The notes beneath the pieces are model-generated. The model was not told the DNA's origin, searched no databases, and saw nothing but the letters and a program-made list of their open reading frames with translations. This document shows, piece by piece, positions 1 through 6,899 of a stretch of DNA of 31,079 nucleotides. Made by a program: the position numbers and the translations under genes. Each line of letters opens with the position of its first letter. Within the stretch, counting starts at the first letter, position 1. Origin of the DNA: JBQTII01 sp052388275 (lineage in GTDB: Bacteria; Actinomycetota; Actinomycetes; Sporichthyales; Sporichthyaceae); assembly GCA_052388275.1 (NCBI GenBank), contig JBQTII010000104.1, positions 1-31,079 on the forward strand, written 5' to 3'.

Positions 1-34
1 GAAGAGGTCGTGGGTTCAAATCCCGCTACCCCGA
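1..34 (+). tRNA. tRNA 3' end (probably tRNA-Pro), cut by window edge
   Basis: Only the 3' half is present. The T arm is visible as stem GTGGG (10-14), loop TTCAAAT (15-21) and stem CCCGC (22-26). It is followed by the 3' acceptor strand TACCCCG (27-33) and discriminator A34; CCA is not encoded. The implied 5' acceptor CGGGGTA and the variable-loop/T-arm sequence resemble actinobacterial tRNA-Pro. The anticodon lies outside the window, so the identity is inferred from similarity only. Confidence 0.75.
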
Positions 35-52
35 CAAAGAAACCGCAGGTGA

Positions 53-82
53 GAGGCCCTTTCCGCCCCGGGGAAGGGCCTC
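53..82 (+). terminator. Hairpin after the tRNA, probable terminator
   Basis: A perfect 9-bp inverted repeat GAGGCCCTT (53-61) / AAGGGCCTC (74-82) with a 12-nt loop starts 19 nt after the tRNA 3' end. There is no T-tract, which is usual for terminators in high-GC actinobacteria. The position fits tRNA transcript termination. Confidence 0.6.
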
Positions 83-104
83 GTGCATGCCCAGGGGCCG
101 GCAG

Positions 105-215
105 GGCAGGTATCGCGTGCTCTACAGCGTCGACAACGCCGCGATGAGGATTCCCCTCACCGCGATCCATCCCCCGCCGATGCCTACCGGCCCGGCTGAC
201 GTCAGCGGGGGGTGA
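105..215 (+). pseudogene. Possible RelE/ParE-type toxin C-terminal remnant
   Basis: Read from 105 to the TGA at 213-215, this frame gives a peptide beginning GRYRVLYSVD and continuing into LTAIH before a Pro-rich tail. The G-x-YRVLY-x-VD block followed by an AI-H strand resembles the C-terminal strands of RelE/ParE toxins, which usually read GDYRVLY-x-ID ... IGHR. No start codon or N-terminal domain is present and the tail diverges, so if related this is a decayed fragment. It lies between the tRNA terminator and the convergent monooxygenase gene and overlaps the last codons of the latter on the other strand. The match is short and could be chance. Confidence 0.3.
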
Positions 216-528
216 TCTCCCCCATCGGCGCGAAACCGGTGATCTGCGGGGAGTCGATGTAGATGATCTGGGGCTGGGCGGCGACGTAGTCCGGGGCGGA
301 CGCCATAAAGGCCGCGACGTGATCGGTCTTCATGTGCGCCCCGCCGGCGTCCGCATCACGAAAGCACTCGATGGTGACGAACACATTGGGGTCCGCGAGG
401 CTGCGGGACCATTCGAAGAACTCGCAGCCCTCCTCAGCGGCGACATCGCGGGCGTACTGCTCCGCGAGGGGGATCCAGGCCGCGACGCGATCGGGCCGGA
501 CGGGAATCTTGAGGTTGATGAGGATCAT
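202..528 (-). CDS. Antibiotic biosynthesis monooxygenase (ABM)-fold protein, quinol monooxygenase-like
   Basis: This 108-aa protein has the size and pattern of the dimeric ferredoxin-like ABM/YgiN family: an N-terminal strand MILINLKIPVRP, a helix with EQYARDVAAEEGCEFFEW, a strand ending FVTIECFRD, then H-x-K-TDHVAAFM. The family includes cofactor-independent quinol oxygenases and heme-degrading or polyketide-oxidising members; the substrate cannot be told from sequence. It is expected to be cytosolic. The ATG at 528 has no clear Shine-Dalgarno, but TAGGCT at 541-536 (minus strand) ends 7 nt before it, so the mRNA may be leaderless. It is divergent from the MFS exporters, which could mean shared control, but nothing directly shows this. 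Confidence 0.8.
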   Translation of the reverse strand: MILINLKIPVRPDRVAAWIPLAEQYARDVAAEEGCEFFEWSRSLADPNVFVTIECFRDADAGGAHMKTDHVAAFMASAPDYVAAQPQIIYIDSPQITGFAPMGEITPR

Positions 529-535
529 GACCGCG

Positions 536-541
536 AGCCTA
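536..541 (-). promoter_or_regulatory. -10 box of the monooxygenase gene
   Basis: TAGGCT on the minus strand ends 7 nt upstream of the ATG, the spacing expected for leaderless transcription. The overlapping AGGT/CTAGGT on the plus strand could also serve the divergent MFS gene. No convincing -35 is visible. Confidence 0.4.
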
Positions 542-580
542 GGTCGTGGGCCGGGCCGCCGCTGATACCCCCCGCGTGGG

Positions 581-2149
581 GTGGCTCACTGGAATCAACG
601 GGCGGTGGTGGCTGTTGATGAGGGGGTGAAGACCGACGCCGATCCGCCCGTGCCCTCGGGTACGACGCCGGTCCTCGCCGTCGCACCGGGTACGCCGGCC
701 TCGCTCGCCCCGCAACTGCGGCGGTCCTCGACTTCGCCCCCCGGCTCTGCGCCCCCCGGCGCTGCGCCCCCCGGCGCTGCGCCCGCCCCCGTGCCGCCCA
801 CCGCCGAGCAACGGCGCACACTCGGCGTTGCCGCAGCGGGGACATTGCTGGTTCTGATCACCTACACGACCCCCCTGGCGGTGATGCCCTCGATCGCCGC
901 CGGGATCGGGGCCGGCACCGGCACGCAGACCTGGCTGCTCGCGGCCGTCAGCCTTGGGCTCGCGACCACCTTGATGTCCGCCGGCGCCTTGGGCGATGAC
1001 TACGGGCGCAAGAAGGTCCTCGTCGGCGGGGCCGCGCTGCTGGCCGTCGCCAGCGTCCTCGCGGCGGCCGCCACCAACCCCGCCACCTATCTGGCGGGCG
1101 CCTTCGCCCAGGGCGTCGGCGGCGCCGCGGTGCTCGCGTGCAGCCTCGGGCTGATCGGGCACGCGTTCGGTGAGGGACCGGCGCGCGCCCGGGCGACCGG
1201 CATCTGGGCAGCGGCGCTCGGCGCCGGGATCGGCGTTGGACCACTCATCGCCTCCAGCCTGGAACCCATCGCGAGTTGGCGGGCGGCCTTCGGCCTCGCC
1301 GCGGTGTTCTCCGTTGCCCTGGCGCTGAGCGCCCGGGCATTGCTCGTGGAATCGCGCGCCGCGGACCACAAGCGCGTCGACCTGGCCGGGATGCTCCTGC
1401 TCGGCGGCGCAGTCGGCACCCTGATCGGTGGCCTGGTGCGCGGGCGTAGCGGCTGGGGTGATTCCTCGACGTTACTGCTGCTCGGCGGCGCCGCGATCCT
1501 GCTCGCAGCATTCATCGCCGTCGAACACCGCACCACGGCACCCATGCTCGACCTTGCGCTGTTCTCCCAGCCGCGCTTTGTTGCCGTCACCGTCGGGGCC
1601 GCCGGGACCGGGCTCGGTGTCATCGCCCTGATCTCCTTCATGTCGACGATGGTGCAGCGAGGCCTGGGGTACGCCCCCTTGATGGGCGCCGCGCTGATCG
1701 CGGTGTGGTCGGCCGGCGCCGTGCTGACGGCGTTGGCCGCCCCGAAATACCTCAGCGCGATCAGCCCTCGCCATCAGCTCGCCGGGGGCCTGGCGGTGAC
1801 CTCGGTGGGCATGATCACGATGGTTGGCGTTGAGGTGGGCACCAATCCGTGGAGCCTGGTCGCCGGCCTCGCGGTGATCGGCATCGGCAGCGGCGTGGCT
1901 AATGCCGCGATAGGTCGTGAGGCCGTCGCCGCGGTGCCGGCCGGACGCGGTTCGCTGGGTAGCGGAGCGAACAACACCGCGCGCTATGTCGCCTCCTCAA
2001 TCGGGGTCGCCATCGTCGCGACGATCGTGGCCTCGCACGGTAGCGGGCCCGAGGCCATCGTCGAGGGGTGGAACCTCGCCGTGGTGGTCACCACCGCTCT
2101 GTCGATGCTCGGCGCCCTGACCGTGTGGGCGTGCCGGCCCGCACGATGA
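581..2149 (+). CDS. MFS drug-type efflux transporter (DHA2/EmrB-QacA-like), first of a tandem pair
   Basis: Polytopic membrane protein of the major facilitator superfamily. The loop 2-3 signature GALGDDYGRKKVLVGG is at about residues 136-151 (counting from GTG 581), and a motif-C-like GAGIGVGP follows. Twelve or more hydrophobic segments run from about residue 82 to the C-terminus. Such proteins export drugs or small hydrophobic metabolites by proton antiport; the substrate is unknown. The first 75 residues are Pro/Ala-rich with a repeated APPGA unit and precede the EQRRTL motif, which lies only about 25 residues from the start in the second exporter. The true start is therefore uncertain: GTG 581, GTG 626 or later are possible and none has a well-placed SD. 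The second exporter follows after 7 bp, so the two are almost certainly one operon. Confidence 0.85.
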   Translation: MAHWNQRAVVAVDEGVKTDADPPVPSGTTPVLAVAPGTPASLAPQLRRSSTSPPGSAPPGAAPPGAAPAPVPPTAEQRRTLGVAAAGTLLVLITYTTPLAVMPSIAAGIGAGTGTQTWLLAAVSLGLATTLMSAGALGDDYGRKKVLVGGAALLAVASVLAAAATNPATYLAGAFAQGVGGAAVLACSLGLIGHAFGEGPARARATGIWAAALGAGIGVGPLIASSLEPIASWRAAFGLAAVFSVALALSARALLVESRAADHKRVDLAGMLLLGGAVGTLIGGLVRGRSGWGDSSTLLLLGGAAILLAAFIAVEHRTTAPMLDLALFSQPRFVAVTVGAAGTGLGVIALISFMSTMVQRGLGYAPLMGAALIAVWSAGAVLTALAAPKYLSAISPRHQLAGGLAVTSVGMITMVGVEVGTNPWSLVAGLAVIGIGSGVANAAIGREAVAAVPAGRGSLGSGANNTARYVASSIGVAIVATIVASHGSGPEAIVEGWNLAVVVTTALSMLGALTVWACRPAR

Positions 2150-2156
2150 GGTCGCC

Positions 2157-3572
2157 ATGGTGACGCTCGTTCCCGGCCGCAGCCGGGTGCCCCGCCAGCG
2201 CACCGGTGAGGTTCTCGACCTGGTGACCGAGCAGCGTCGCACGCTCGCCATCGCGGTCGCCGCGATGTTCATCGTGCTGATCGTCTACACCCTGGCCCTG
2301 TCGATCATGCCCGCGATCGCCGCGGGAATCGGGGCCGGCACGGGAGCGCAGACCTGGATGCTGGCCGCCGTCAGCCTGGGGATGGCGACGACGCTGCTTC
2401 CCGCGGGCGCGCTCGGCGACGACTTCGGTCGCCGCCGCGTGCTGGTCGGCGGCGCGGTGTTGCTCGCCCTCGCCAGTGCGACGTGTGCGCTGGCCGGCAA
2501 CCCGACGGTGTTCCTGATCGGCGCGCTGGGGCAGGGCGTCGGCAGCGCGGCGATGATGGCATGCAGCCTCGGGCTGATCGCGCACGCCTTTCCGATCGGT
2601 CCCGCTCGGCGGCGCGCAACCGGGATCTGGGGCGCCTCGCTCGGCTCCGGCATCGGCGTCGGGCCGTGGATGGCCGCCGGGCTCGAACCCGTCGCGGGCT
2701 GGCAGGCGGCGTTCGTCGTCACCGCGGCGCTGGCCCTGCTCGTCGGCGGATGTGCACTTGCGCTGATCCCGGAGTCCACCTCTCCCGATCCGCAGCCCGT
2801 CGACCCGGCCGGGATGGTGCTGCTCGGCGCCGCGATCGCTGCGTTCATCGGCGCCCTGGTGCGCGGCCGCTCGGGCTGGGCCGACCCCGCCACCTTGGGG
2901 CTGCTCGGCGGTTCGCTCATCCTGCTTGCGCTGTTCACCCTGGTCGAGTCCCGCAAGCGCGCGCCCATGCTGGACCTCTCGCTATTCCGCAGCCCGCGCT
3001 TCGTCGCCGCCACCCTGGCCTCGGCCAGCATGGGGCTCGGCATGATCTCGATCCTGAGCTACGTGCCGATCACCGTGCAGCGCGGGCTGGGGGCGCACGC
3101 GCTCGTCGGTGCCGCCCTTTTCACGGTCTGGGCGGCCGCGAGCCTGGGTACTTCCTTGATGGTGTCCCGCTTCCTGCCCAACGTCAGCGGCCGCGACCAG
3201 CTTGTGGCCGGCAACCTGGTGGTGGCGCTCGCGCTGTGGTCGTTGTGGGGACTGAACCCGGGCTCAGCGGCCTGCACCCTGGTGGCCGGCCTGGCAATGT
3301 CGGGCATCGGCAGCGGGATCGCCAATGCAGCGATCGGCGGCGAGGCCGTGGCTGCCGTCCCGGCGGGTAGGGGATCGATGGGTAGCGGCGCGAACATCAC
3401 CGCCCGCTATGTCGGTTCGACCATCGGGGTCTCGGTGGTCGCCACGATCGTGGCTGCTCATGGCGCAGGGGCGCAGGCCGTCACCGATGGCTGGAACGTC
3501 GCGGTCCTGGTCGCCGGGTCGATGTCCCTGCTGGGGGCACTGAGCGTGGCGTTGCTCTCGCCCAGACGCTGA
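2157..3572 (+). CDS. MFS drug-type efflux transporter, second of a tandem pair
   Basis: This 471-aa protein is a close paralogue of the preceding gene. They share EQRRTL near the start, SIMPAIAAGIGAGTGAQTW against PSIAAGIGAGTGTQTW, the loop signature GALGDDFGRRRVLVGG, LVRGRSGW and an identical-style end IANAAIGGEAVAAVPAGRGS. The ATG lies 7 bp after the first stop and its SD (GAGG) overlaps that stop codon, implying coupled translation. It is an inner-membrane exporter by family, with unknown substrate. Two adjacent similar MFS proteins could act separately or, less usually, as a hetero-oligomer; sequence cannot decide. An inverted repeat downstream (3622-3664) may end the operon. Confidence 0.87.
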   Translation: MVTLVPGRSRVPRQRTGEVLDLVTEQRRTLAIAVAAMFIVLIVYTLALSIMPAIAAGIGAGTGAQTWMLAAVSLGMATTLLPAGALGDDFGRRRVLVGGAVLLALASATCALAGNPTVFLIGALGQGVGSAAMMACSLGLIAHAFPIGPARRRATGIWGASLGSGIGVGPWMAAGLEPVAGWQAAFVVTAALALLVGGCALALIPESTSPDPQPVDPAGMVLLGAAIAAFIGALVRGRSGWADPATLGLLGGSLILLALFTLVESRKRAPMLDLSLFRSPRFVAATLASASMGLGMISILSYVPITVQRGLGAHALVGAALFTVWAAASLGTSLMVSRFLPNVSGRDQLVAGNLVVALALWSLWGLNPGSAACTLVAGLAMSGIGSGIANAAIGGEAVAAVPAGRGSMGSGANITARYVGSTIGVSVVATIVAAHGAGAQAVTDGWNVAVLVAGSMSLLGALSVALLSPRR

Positions 3573-3621
3573 GGGTCCGGGGAGAGGTCCTGAACCCAGA
3601 ACACCCTGCGGGCGTAGAAAA

Positions 3622-3664
3622 CGCCTTCGCGGAAGCGCCCGGAGTGACCGCTCCCGCGAAAGCG
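3622..3664 (+). terminator. Imperfect hairpin after the MFS operon
   Basis: CGCCTTCGCGG (3622-3632) pairs with CCGCGAAAGCG (3654-3664) with one mismatch, about 50 bp after the exporter stop codon. No T-tract follows. It is a plausible terminator by position and structure only. Confidence 0.4.
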
Positions 3665-3810
3665 TCGACCCCAGTATCTCCAGACAACGCCCAGGAATCC
3701 GAGCGCGATCGGATGACCGATTGGTCCCGAGATGGACACGGAATGCACACGGTTGAGCCCGCCTCTCCCCGCGAATTCCCCAACCGACGCAGTTCCTGAG
3801 CTGATTCGGG

Positions 3811-3895
3811 TCGGCTGGGGATCAACGTTGAGACGGGTGAGGTGACGGACGCGGCGCGGCGCGTCCCGACGGCCACAACGTTGATCTGTAGCCGA
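3811..3895. repeat. 85-bp inverted repeat with palindromic TCAACGTTGA core and nested hairpin
   Basis: The left arm (3811-3830) reads TCGGCT-N3-GATCAACGTTG. The right arm (3876-3895) is its reverse complement apart from the three central bases. The left arm with its next base contains the perfect palindrome TCAACGTTGA; the right arm contains CAACGTTG. Between the arms lies a second perfect stem, GGACGCG (3847-3853) / CGCGTCC (3860-3866), with a 6-nt loop. The element ends 88 bp before the start of the acyl-CoA synthetase gene. Paired copies of a palindrome look like a regulator operator (TetR or similar, possibly looping); a transcription terminator is the alternative. Together with 3622-3664 this is what the 411-bp gap between 3573 and 3983 holds; no credible gene was seen there. 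Confidence 0.65.
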
Positions 3896-3967
3896 CGCGG
3901 ACACCGCGGCCAACCCGCCCTCGCCGCGCGCGAGGACCCGTGGCAGATTTCGCCCCTGGCGACGACG

Positions 3968-3973
3968 AAGGGA
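3968..3973 (+). promoter_or_regulatory. Ribosome binding site of acyl-CoA synthetase
   Basis: AAGGGA lies 10 nt before ATG 3984 and supports that start. Confidence 0.5.
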
Positions 3974-3983
3974 CCAGCAGGCG

Positions 3984-5510
3984 ATGCTGAGCACAGGTGA
4001 CCCCAGGGCGAGCACGGTCGACGGGGTGCTGACGCGCTCCGCGCGCACCTTCGCCCGCCGCACCGCCCTGGTTTTCGGCGATCGCACGTGGACCTACCGC
4101 GAGCTCGACGCCGCGGTCAGCCGGGCGGCCGGAGCGCTCCTGGCGCGCGGGCTGGGCCGCGGGGACCGGGTGGCGGCTTATGGGCAGAACTCCGACGCCT
4201 ACCTGATCGCGTTCCTCGCCTGCAGTCGCGCGGGTCTGGTGCACGTCCCGATCAACTACGCGCTGACCGGCGACGAACTGGACTACCTGATCCGCCAATC
4301 CGGCTCTGTGCTGATCCTCGCCGACCCCAAGCTCGCCCCGAACCTCGGCAAGCTCAGCGACGCGCCAGAGCACCTGCTGCTGCGCGACGGCGACGGCTGC
4401 CTGCTCGAGCAATGCAGCAACGGCGCCGTGCCCGACATCAAGGTCGAGGTCGCGGACACCGAGCTCGCGCAATTGCTCTACACCTCGGGCACCACCTCGC
4501 GCCCGAAGGGCGCGATGCTGACCCACCGCGCCTACACCTACCACTACGCCTCCGTCATCGCGGCCCTGGATTTCCGCGGCGACGACGTGATGATCCAGGC
4601 GATGCCGCTGTATCACACCGCGCAAATGCACGTGTTCATGCTCCCGGCACTGGCCGTCGGTGCACGCAGCCACCTGCTGGAGACCCCGGACATCGCGCGG
4701 GTGCTCGAACTCGTGGAGACCGAGGCGATCACCTCCCTGTTCCTCGCGCCGACGGTTTGGGTACCGCTCTCGCAACACCCCGACTTCCAGGCCCGGGATC
4801 TGTCCAGCCTACGCAAGGCCTACTACGGCGCCTCGGTCATGCCGGGCCCGGTTCTGACGCGCCTTGCGCAGGCCCTGCCCGGCCTCGGGTTCTACAACTG
4901 CTTCGGGCAGACCGAGATCGGCCCGCTCGCGACCGTGCTGCGACCCGAGGAGCACGCCGAGCGCCCCGAGTCCTGCGGGCGGGCGGTGCTCTTCGTCGAG
5001 CTGCGGGTCATCGACTCTGGCGGCAACGACGTCGAGCCTGGTGGGACCGGTGAGGTCGTCTACCGGTCCCCGCAGCTCTGCCTGGGCTATTGGGACAAGC
5101 CCGAGGAAACCGCCGAGGCGTTCGAGGGCGGCTGGTTTCACTCCGGGGATCTGGTGCGCATCGACGCCGGCGGCTACATCACTGTCGTCGACCGGATCAA
5201 GGACGTGATCAACACCGGCGGCGTCCTGGTCGCCTCCCGTGAGGTGGAGGACTGCCTCTACACCCACCCCGCGGTCGCCGAGGTCGCCGTCATCGGGACA
5301 CCGGATGAGAAGTGGATCGAGGCGATCACGGCGGTGCTGGTGCTCAAACCCGGCGCCGCGCCGGTGAGCGAGGCCGAGTTGATCGCCTACGTCAAAGAGC
5401 GCCTGGCCAAGTACAAGGTGCCCAAGAGCGTGCACCTGGTCGACGAACTCCCGCGCAACGCCTCCGGCAAGCTGCTCAAGCGAGTGCTGCGCGACCAGAT
5501 CACGGGCTAG
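3984..5510 (+). CDS. AMP-forming acyl-CoA synthetase (FadD-like)
   Basis: This 508-aa member of the ANL adenylating superfamily activates a carboxylic acid, most likely a fatty acid, to its acyl-CoA via an acyl-adenylate. Visible motifs are the P-loop YTSGTTSRPKG (about 166-176), the adenine-binding CFGQTEIGP, GWFHSGDL with the ribose-binding Asp, the hinge VDRIKDVINTGG, and the C-terminal catalytic Lys in NASGK (K496). Length and domain order are complete. The start is supported by AAGGGA. No partner pathway genes lie beside it; the exporters upstream are separated by 411 bp containing a large inverted repeat that may control this gene. A convergent small membrane gene begins 9 bp after its stop. 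Chain-length specificity cannot be read from the sequence. Confidence 0.92.
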   Translation: MLSTGDPRASTVDGVLTRSARTFARRTALVFGDRTWTYRELDAAVSRAAGALLARGLGRGDRVAAYGQNSDAYLIAFLACSRAGLVHVPINYALTGDELDYLIRQSGSVLILADPKLAPNLGKLSDAPEHLLLRDGDGCLLEQCSNGAVPDIKVEVADTELAQLLYTSGTTSRPKGAMLTHRAYTYHYASVIAALDFRGDDVMIQAMPLYHTAQMHVFMLPALAVGARSHLLETPDIARVLELVETEAITSLFLAPTVWVPLSQHPDFQARDLSSLRKAYYGASVMPGPVLTRLAQALPGLGFYNCFGQTEIGPLATVLRPEEHAERPESCGRAVLFVELRVIDSGGNDVEPGGTGEVVYRSPQLCLGYWDKPEETAEAFEGGWFHSGDLVRIDAGGYITVVDRIKDVINTGGVLVASREVEDCLYTHPAVAEVAVIGTPDEKWIEAITAVLVLKPGAAPVSEAELIAYVKERLAKYKVPKSVHLVDELPRNASGKLLKRVLRDQITG

Positions 5511-5519
5511 GCGATTGCC

Positions 5520-5837
5520 TCAGGTGCCCGGCGGCGGGCGGCGCAGGAGGCGGGCCTTGCGCGCGGCGACCCCGTTGGCCCGGCGGCGCGCGGCGATCAG
5601 GACGATGATCCCGGCGACGCCGAGCAGGGAGCCGGCCGTGCCGAGTGCAGTGGAGTCGGAGTCGGTCGCGTCGCGGCCGCCGTTGACGAGCAGGCACCCG
5701 GCGATCAGCAGGTAGCCCAGGCCGTCCAGCCGAGGTTCGACCCGCGACCCGAGCCCGGGGAAGCTCACCCCGGCAACGATGCCGAGCAGTCCTAGCACGG
5801 CCAGCGCCCCGCCGACCGATACCGCGAACCAGCCCAT
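5520..5837 (-). CDS. Small two-segment membrane protein of unknown function
   Basis: This 105-aa protein begins MGWFAVSVGGALAVLGLLGI. Hydrophobic segments are at about residues 3-25, 38-50 and 66-83, and the Arg-rich C-terminus (RRRANG ... RKARLLRR) should be cytosolic. The start at 5837 is chosen because GAAGGAG lies 6 nt upstream; the open frame extends further 5' but the extension has no membrane-protein character. I do not recognise the family. It is divergent from the lipoprotein gene at 5947 and convergent with the acyl-CoA synthetase, so it appears to be monocistronic. Confidence 0.65.
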   Translation of the reverse strand: MGWFAVSVGGALAVLGLLGIVAGVSFPGLGSRVEPRLDGLGYLLIAGCLLVNGGRDATDSDSTALGTAGSLLGVAGIIVLIAARRRANGVAARKARLLRRPPPGT

Positions 5838-5933
5838 TGCCCGCTCCTTCGTCCCGACGCGAACCGCGCCGTTCGCGCCTTCAGCATGCCTGGTCGCGCC
5901 TATCGGGGAAGCACGAGGCGCCGTGGACGCCGC

Positions 5934-5939
5934 TAGGAT
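5934..5939 (+). promoter_or_regulatory. -10 box of lipoprotein gene 5947
   Basis: TAGGAT ends 7 nt before the GTG start, again a leaderless arrangement. No -35 consensus is apparent. Confidence 0.35.
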
Positions 5940-5946
5940 TCTGGAC

Positions 5947-6543
5947 GTGAGCGGGGGCAGTACGGTACGCGGCGTGGGGGCTGCGCTGGCCTTGGTGGCA
6001 GTGATCGCGACCGGGGCGTGCAGTTCTGACGGCGAGGGCGACCCCGTGGGTAGCGCCCCGGCACCGACGGCGTCCGCGACGTCGGCCACCGGCCCGCTGT
6101 GCGCCGACGAGGTCGGTGACGCCGCCCCCGAGCAGGACCTGGTGTCGGCGCAACTGGTGCGCACCCGTGATCGGGTGCGGGTGATCCTCACTCAGGCCGC
6201 CGCGGTTCCCTCCGACGTCATCGTGGTCTGGAACGTCGGCTTCGTCAGTGCCGATGCCGAGCGCACCGTCGATCTGACCACCAAGACCGCACCGGGCGCG
6301 GCGCCCATCCACGACCTCACGCGCAACGGCGGCGCGACGCTGCAACAGACCGATCCGGTTCGCCTGACGGCGACGGCGATGACGACCACCTTCCCGGTGG
6401 AGCCGATCGACGACCTGGGGCCCGGCACCCGCTGGTACGCGGAGCTGAACATCGACGGCTTCGTCGTCGACCTGTGCCCGGGTGGTCGCGCCGTCCTGGA
6501 CATTCTTGACGTCGTCCCGCTGGAACTGCCCGCGCGGTGGTAG
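5947..6543 (+). CDS. Putative lipoprotein of unknown function
   Basis: This 198-aa protein starts at GTG 5947. It has a short basic N-region, a hydrophobic stretch (ALALVAVIATGA) and a lipobox-type Cys at residue 25 followed by SSDGEGD, then a Pro/Ala/Thr/Ser linker to about residue 47. The remaining 150 residues are soluble, with two Cys (LCADE and DLCPG) that could form a disulphide, and no family I recognise. Expected location is the outer face of the cytoplasmic membrane. The start is chosen because it gives a proper signal peptide and has TAGGAT 7 nt upstream; the longer open frame has no sensible N-terminus. Confidence 0.7.
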   Translation: MSGGSTVRGVGAALALVAVIATGACSSDGEGDPVGSAPAPTASATSATGPLCADEVGDAAPEQDLVSAQLVRTRDRVRVILTQAAAVPSDVIVVWNVGFVSADAERTVDLTTKTAPGAAPIHDLTRNGGATLQQTDPVRLTATAMTTTFPVEPIDDLGPGTRWYAELNIDGFVVDLCPGGRAVLDILDVVPLELPARW

Positions 6544-6554
6544 GCCCGCGTTAC

Positions 6555-6899
6555 TCAGGCCAGCAGGTCGGCGTACGCGGGGTTGGCTCGGATCCAGGCC
6601 GCGGTGAACGGGCAGCCGGGAACCACCCGCAGACCGCGGGCGCGTAGATCGTCCAGCATCCGCCGGGTCAGCAAGGCGCCGAGGCCGCGCCCACCCCAGG
6701 CAGCATCGATCTCGGTGTGGGTCACCACGACATGGCCCTCGCGCGGGAGATAGTCCACCAGCCCGATCCGCGCACCGCCCCAGTAGATCTCGTAGCGACT
6801 GTGCTCCGGCACGTGACGCACCCGCGCCCCGGCGAGGTCGGCACTCATGTCGTCTCGGCTTCCTGTGTCCACGGCGAGCTCGCAGCCCTCGGTGCTCAC
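6555..6899 (-). CDS. GNAT-fold N-acetyltransferase, small YjdJ/COG2388 type
   Basis: This 114-aa protein has the hallmark sequence of the minimal GNAT family: HTEIDAAWGGRGLGALLTRR, containing the acetyl-CoA pyrophosphate-binding G-R-G-L-G, then LDDLRARGLRVVPGCPF and I-x-x-NPAYADLL. These enzymes are thought to acetylate small molecules or protein amines; the substrate is unknown. The GTG start at 6899 overlaps the stop of the upstream lipoprotein gene (GTGA), making it the last gene of a four-gene translationally coupled set. A second in-frame Met at residue 18 is a possible alternative start, which would break the overlap. Confidence 0.85.
   Translation of the reverse strand: MSTEGCELAVDTGSRDDMSADLAGARVRHVPEHSRYEIYWGGARIGLVDYLPREGHVVVTHTEIDAAWGGRGLGALLTRRMLDDLRARGLRVVPGCPFTAAWIRANPAYADLLA

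Noticed and set aside
3811..3895. Miniature inverted-repeat transposon
   Set aside because: The size and terminal repeats would fit, but no target-site duplication flanks it and no second copy exists in the window.
5838..6191. 5' extension of the small membrane protein gene at 5520-5837
   Set aside because: The extension is antisense to the lipoprotein gene, Arg/Ser-rich, and a strong SD sits before the internal ATG.
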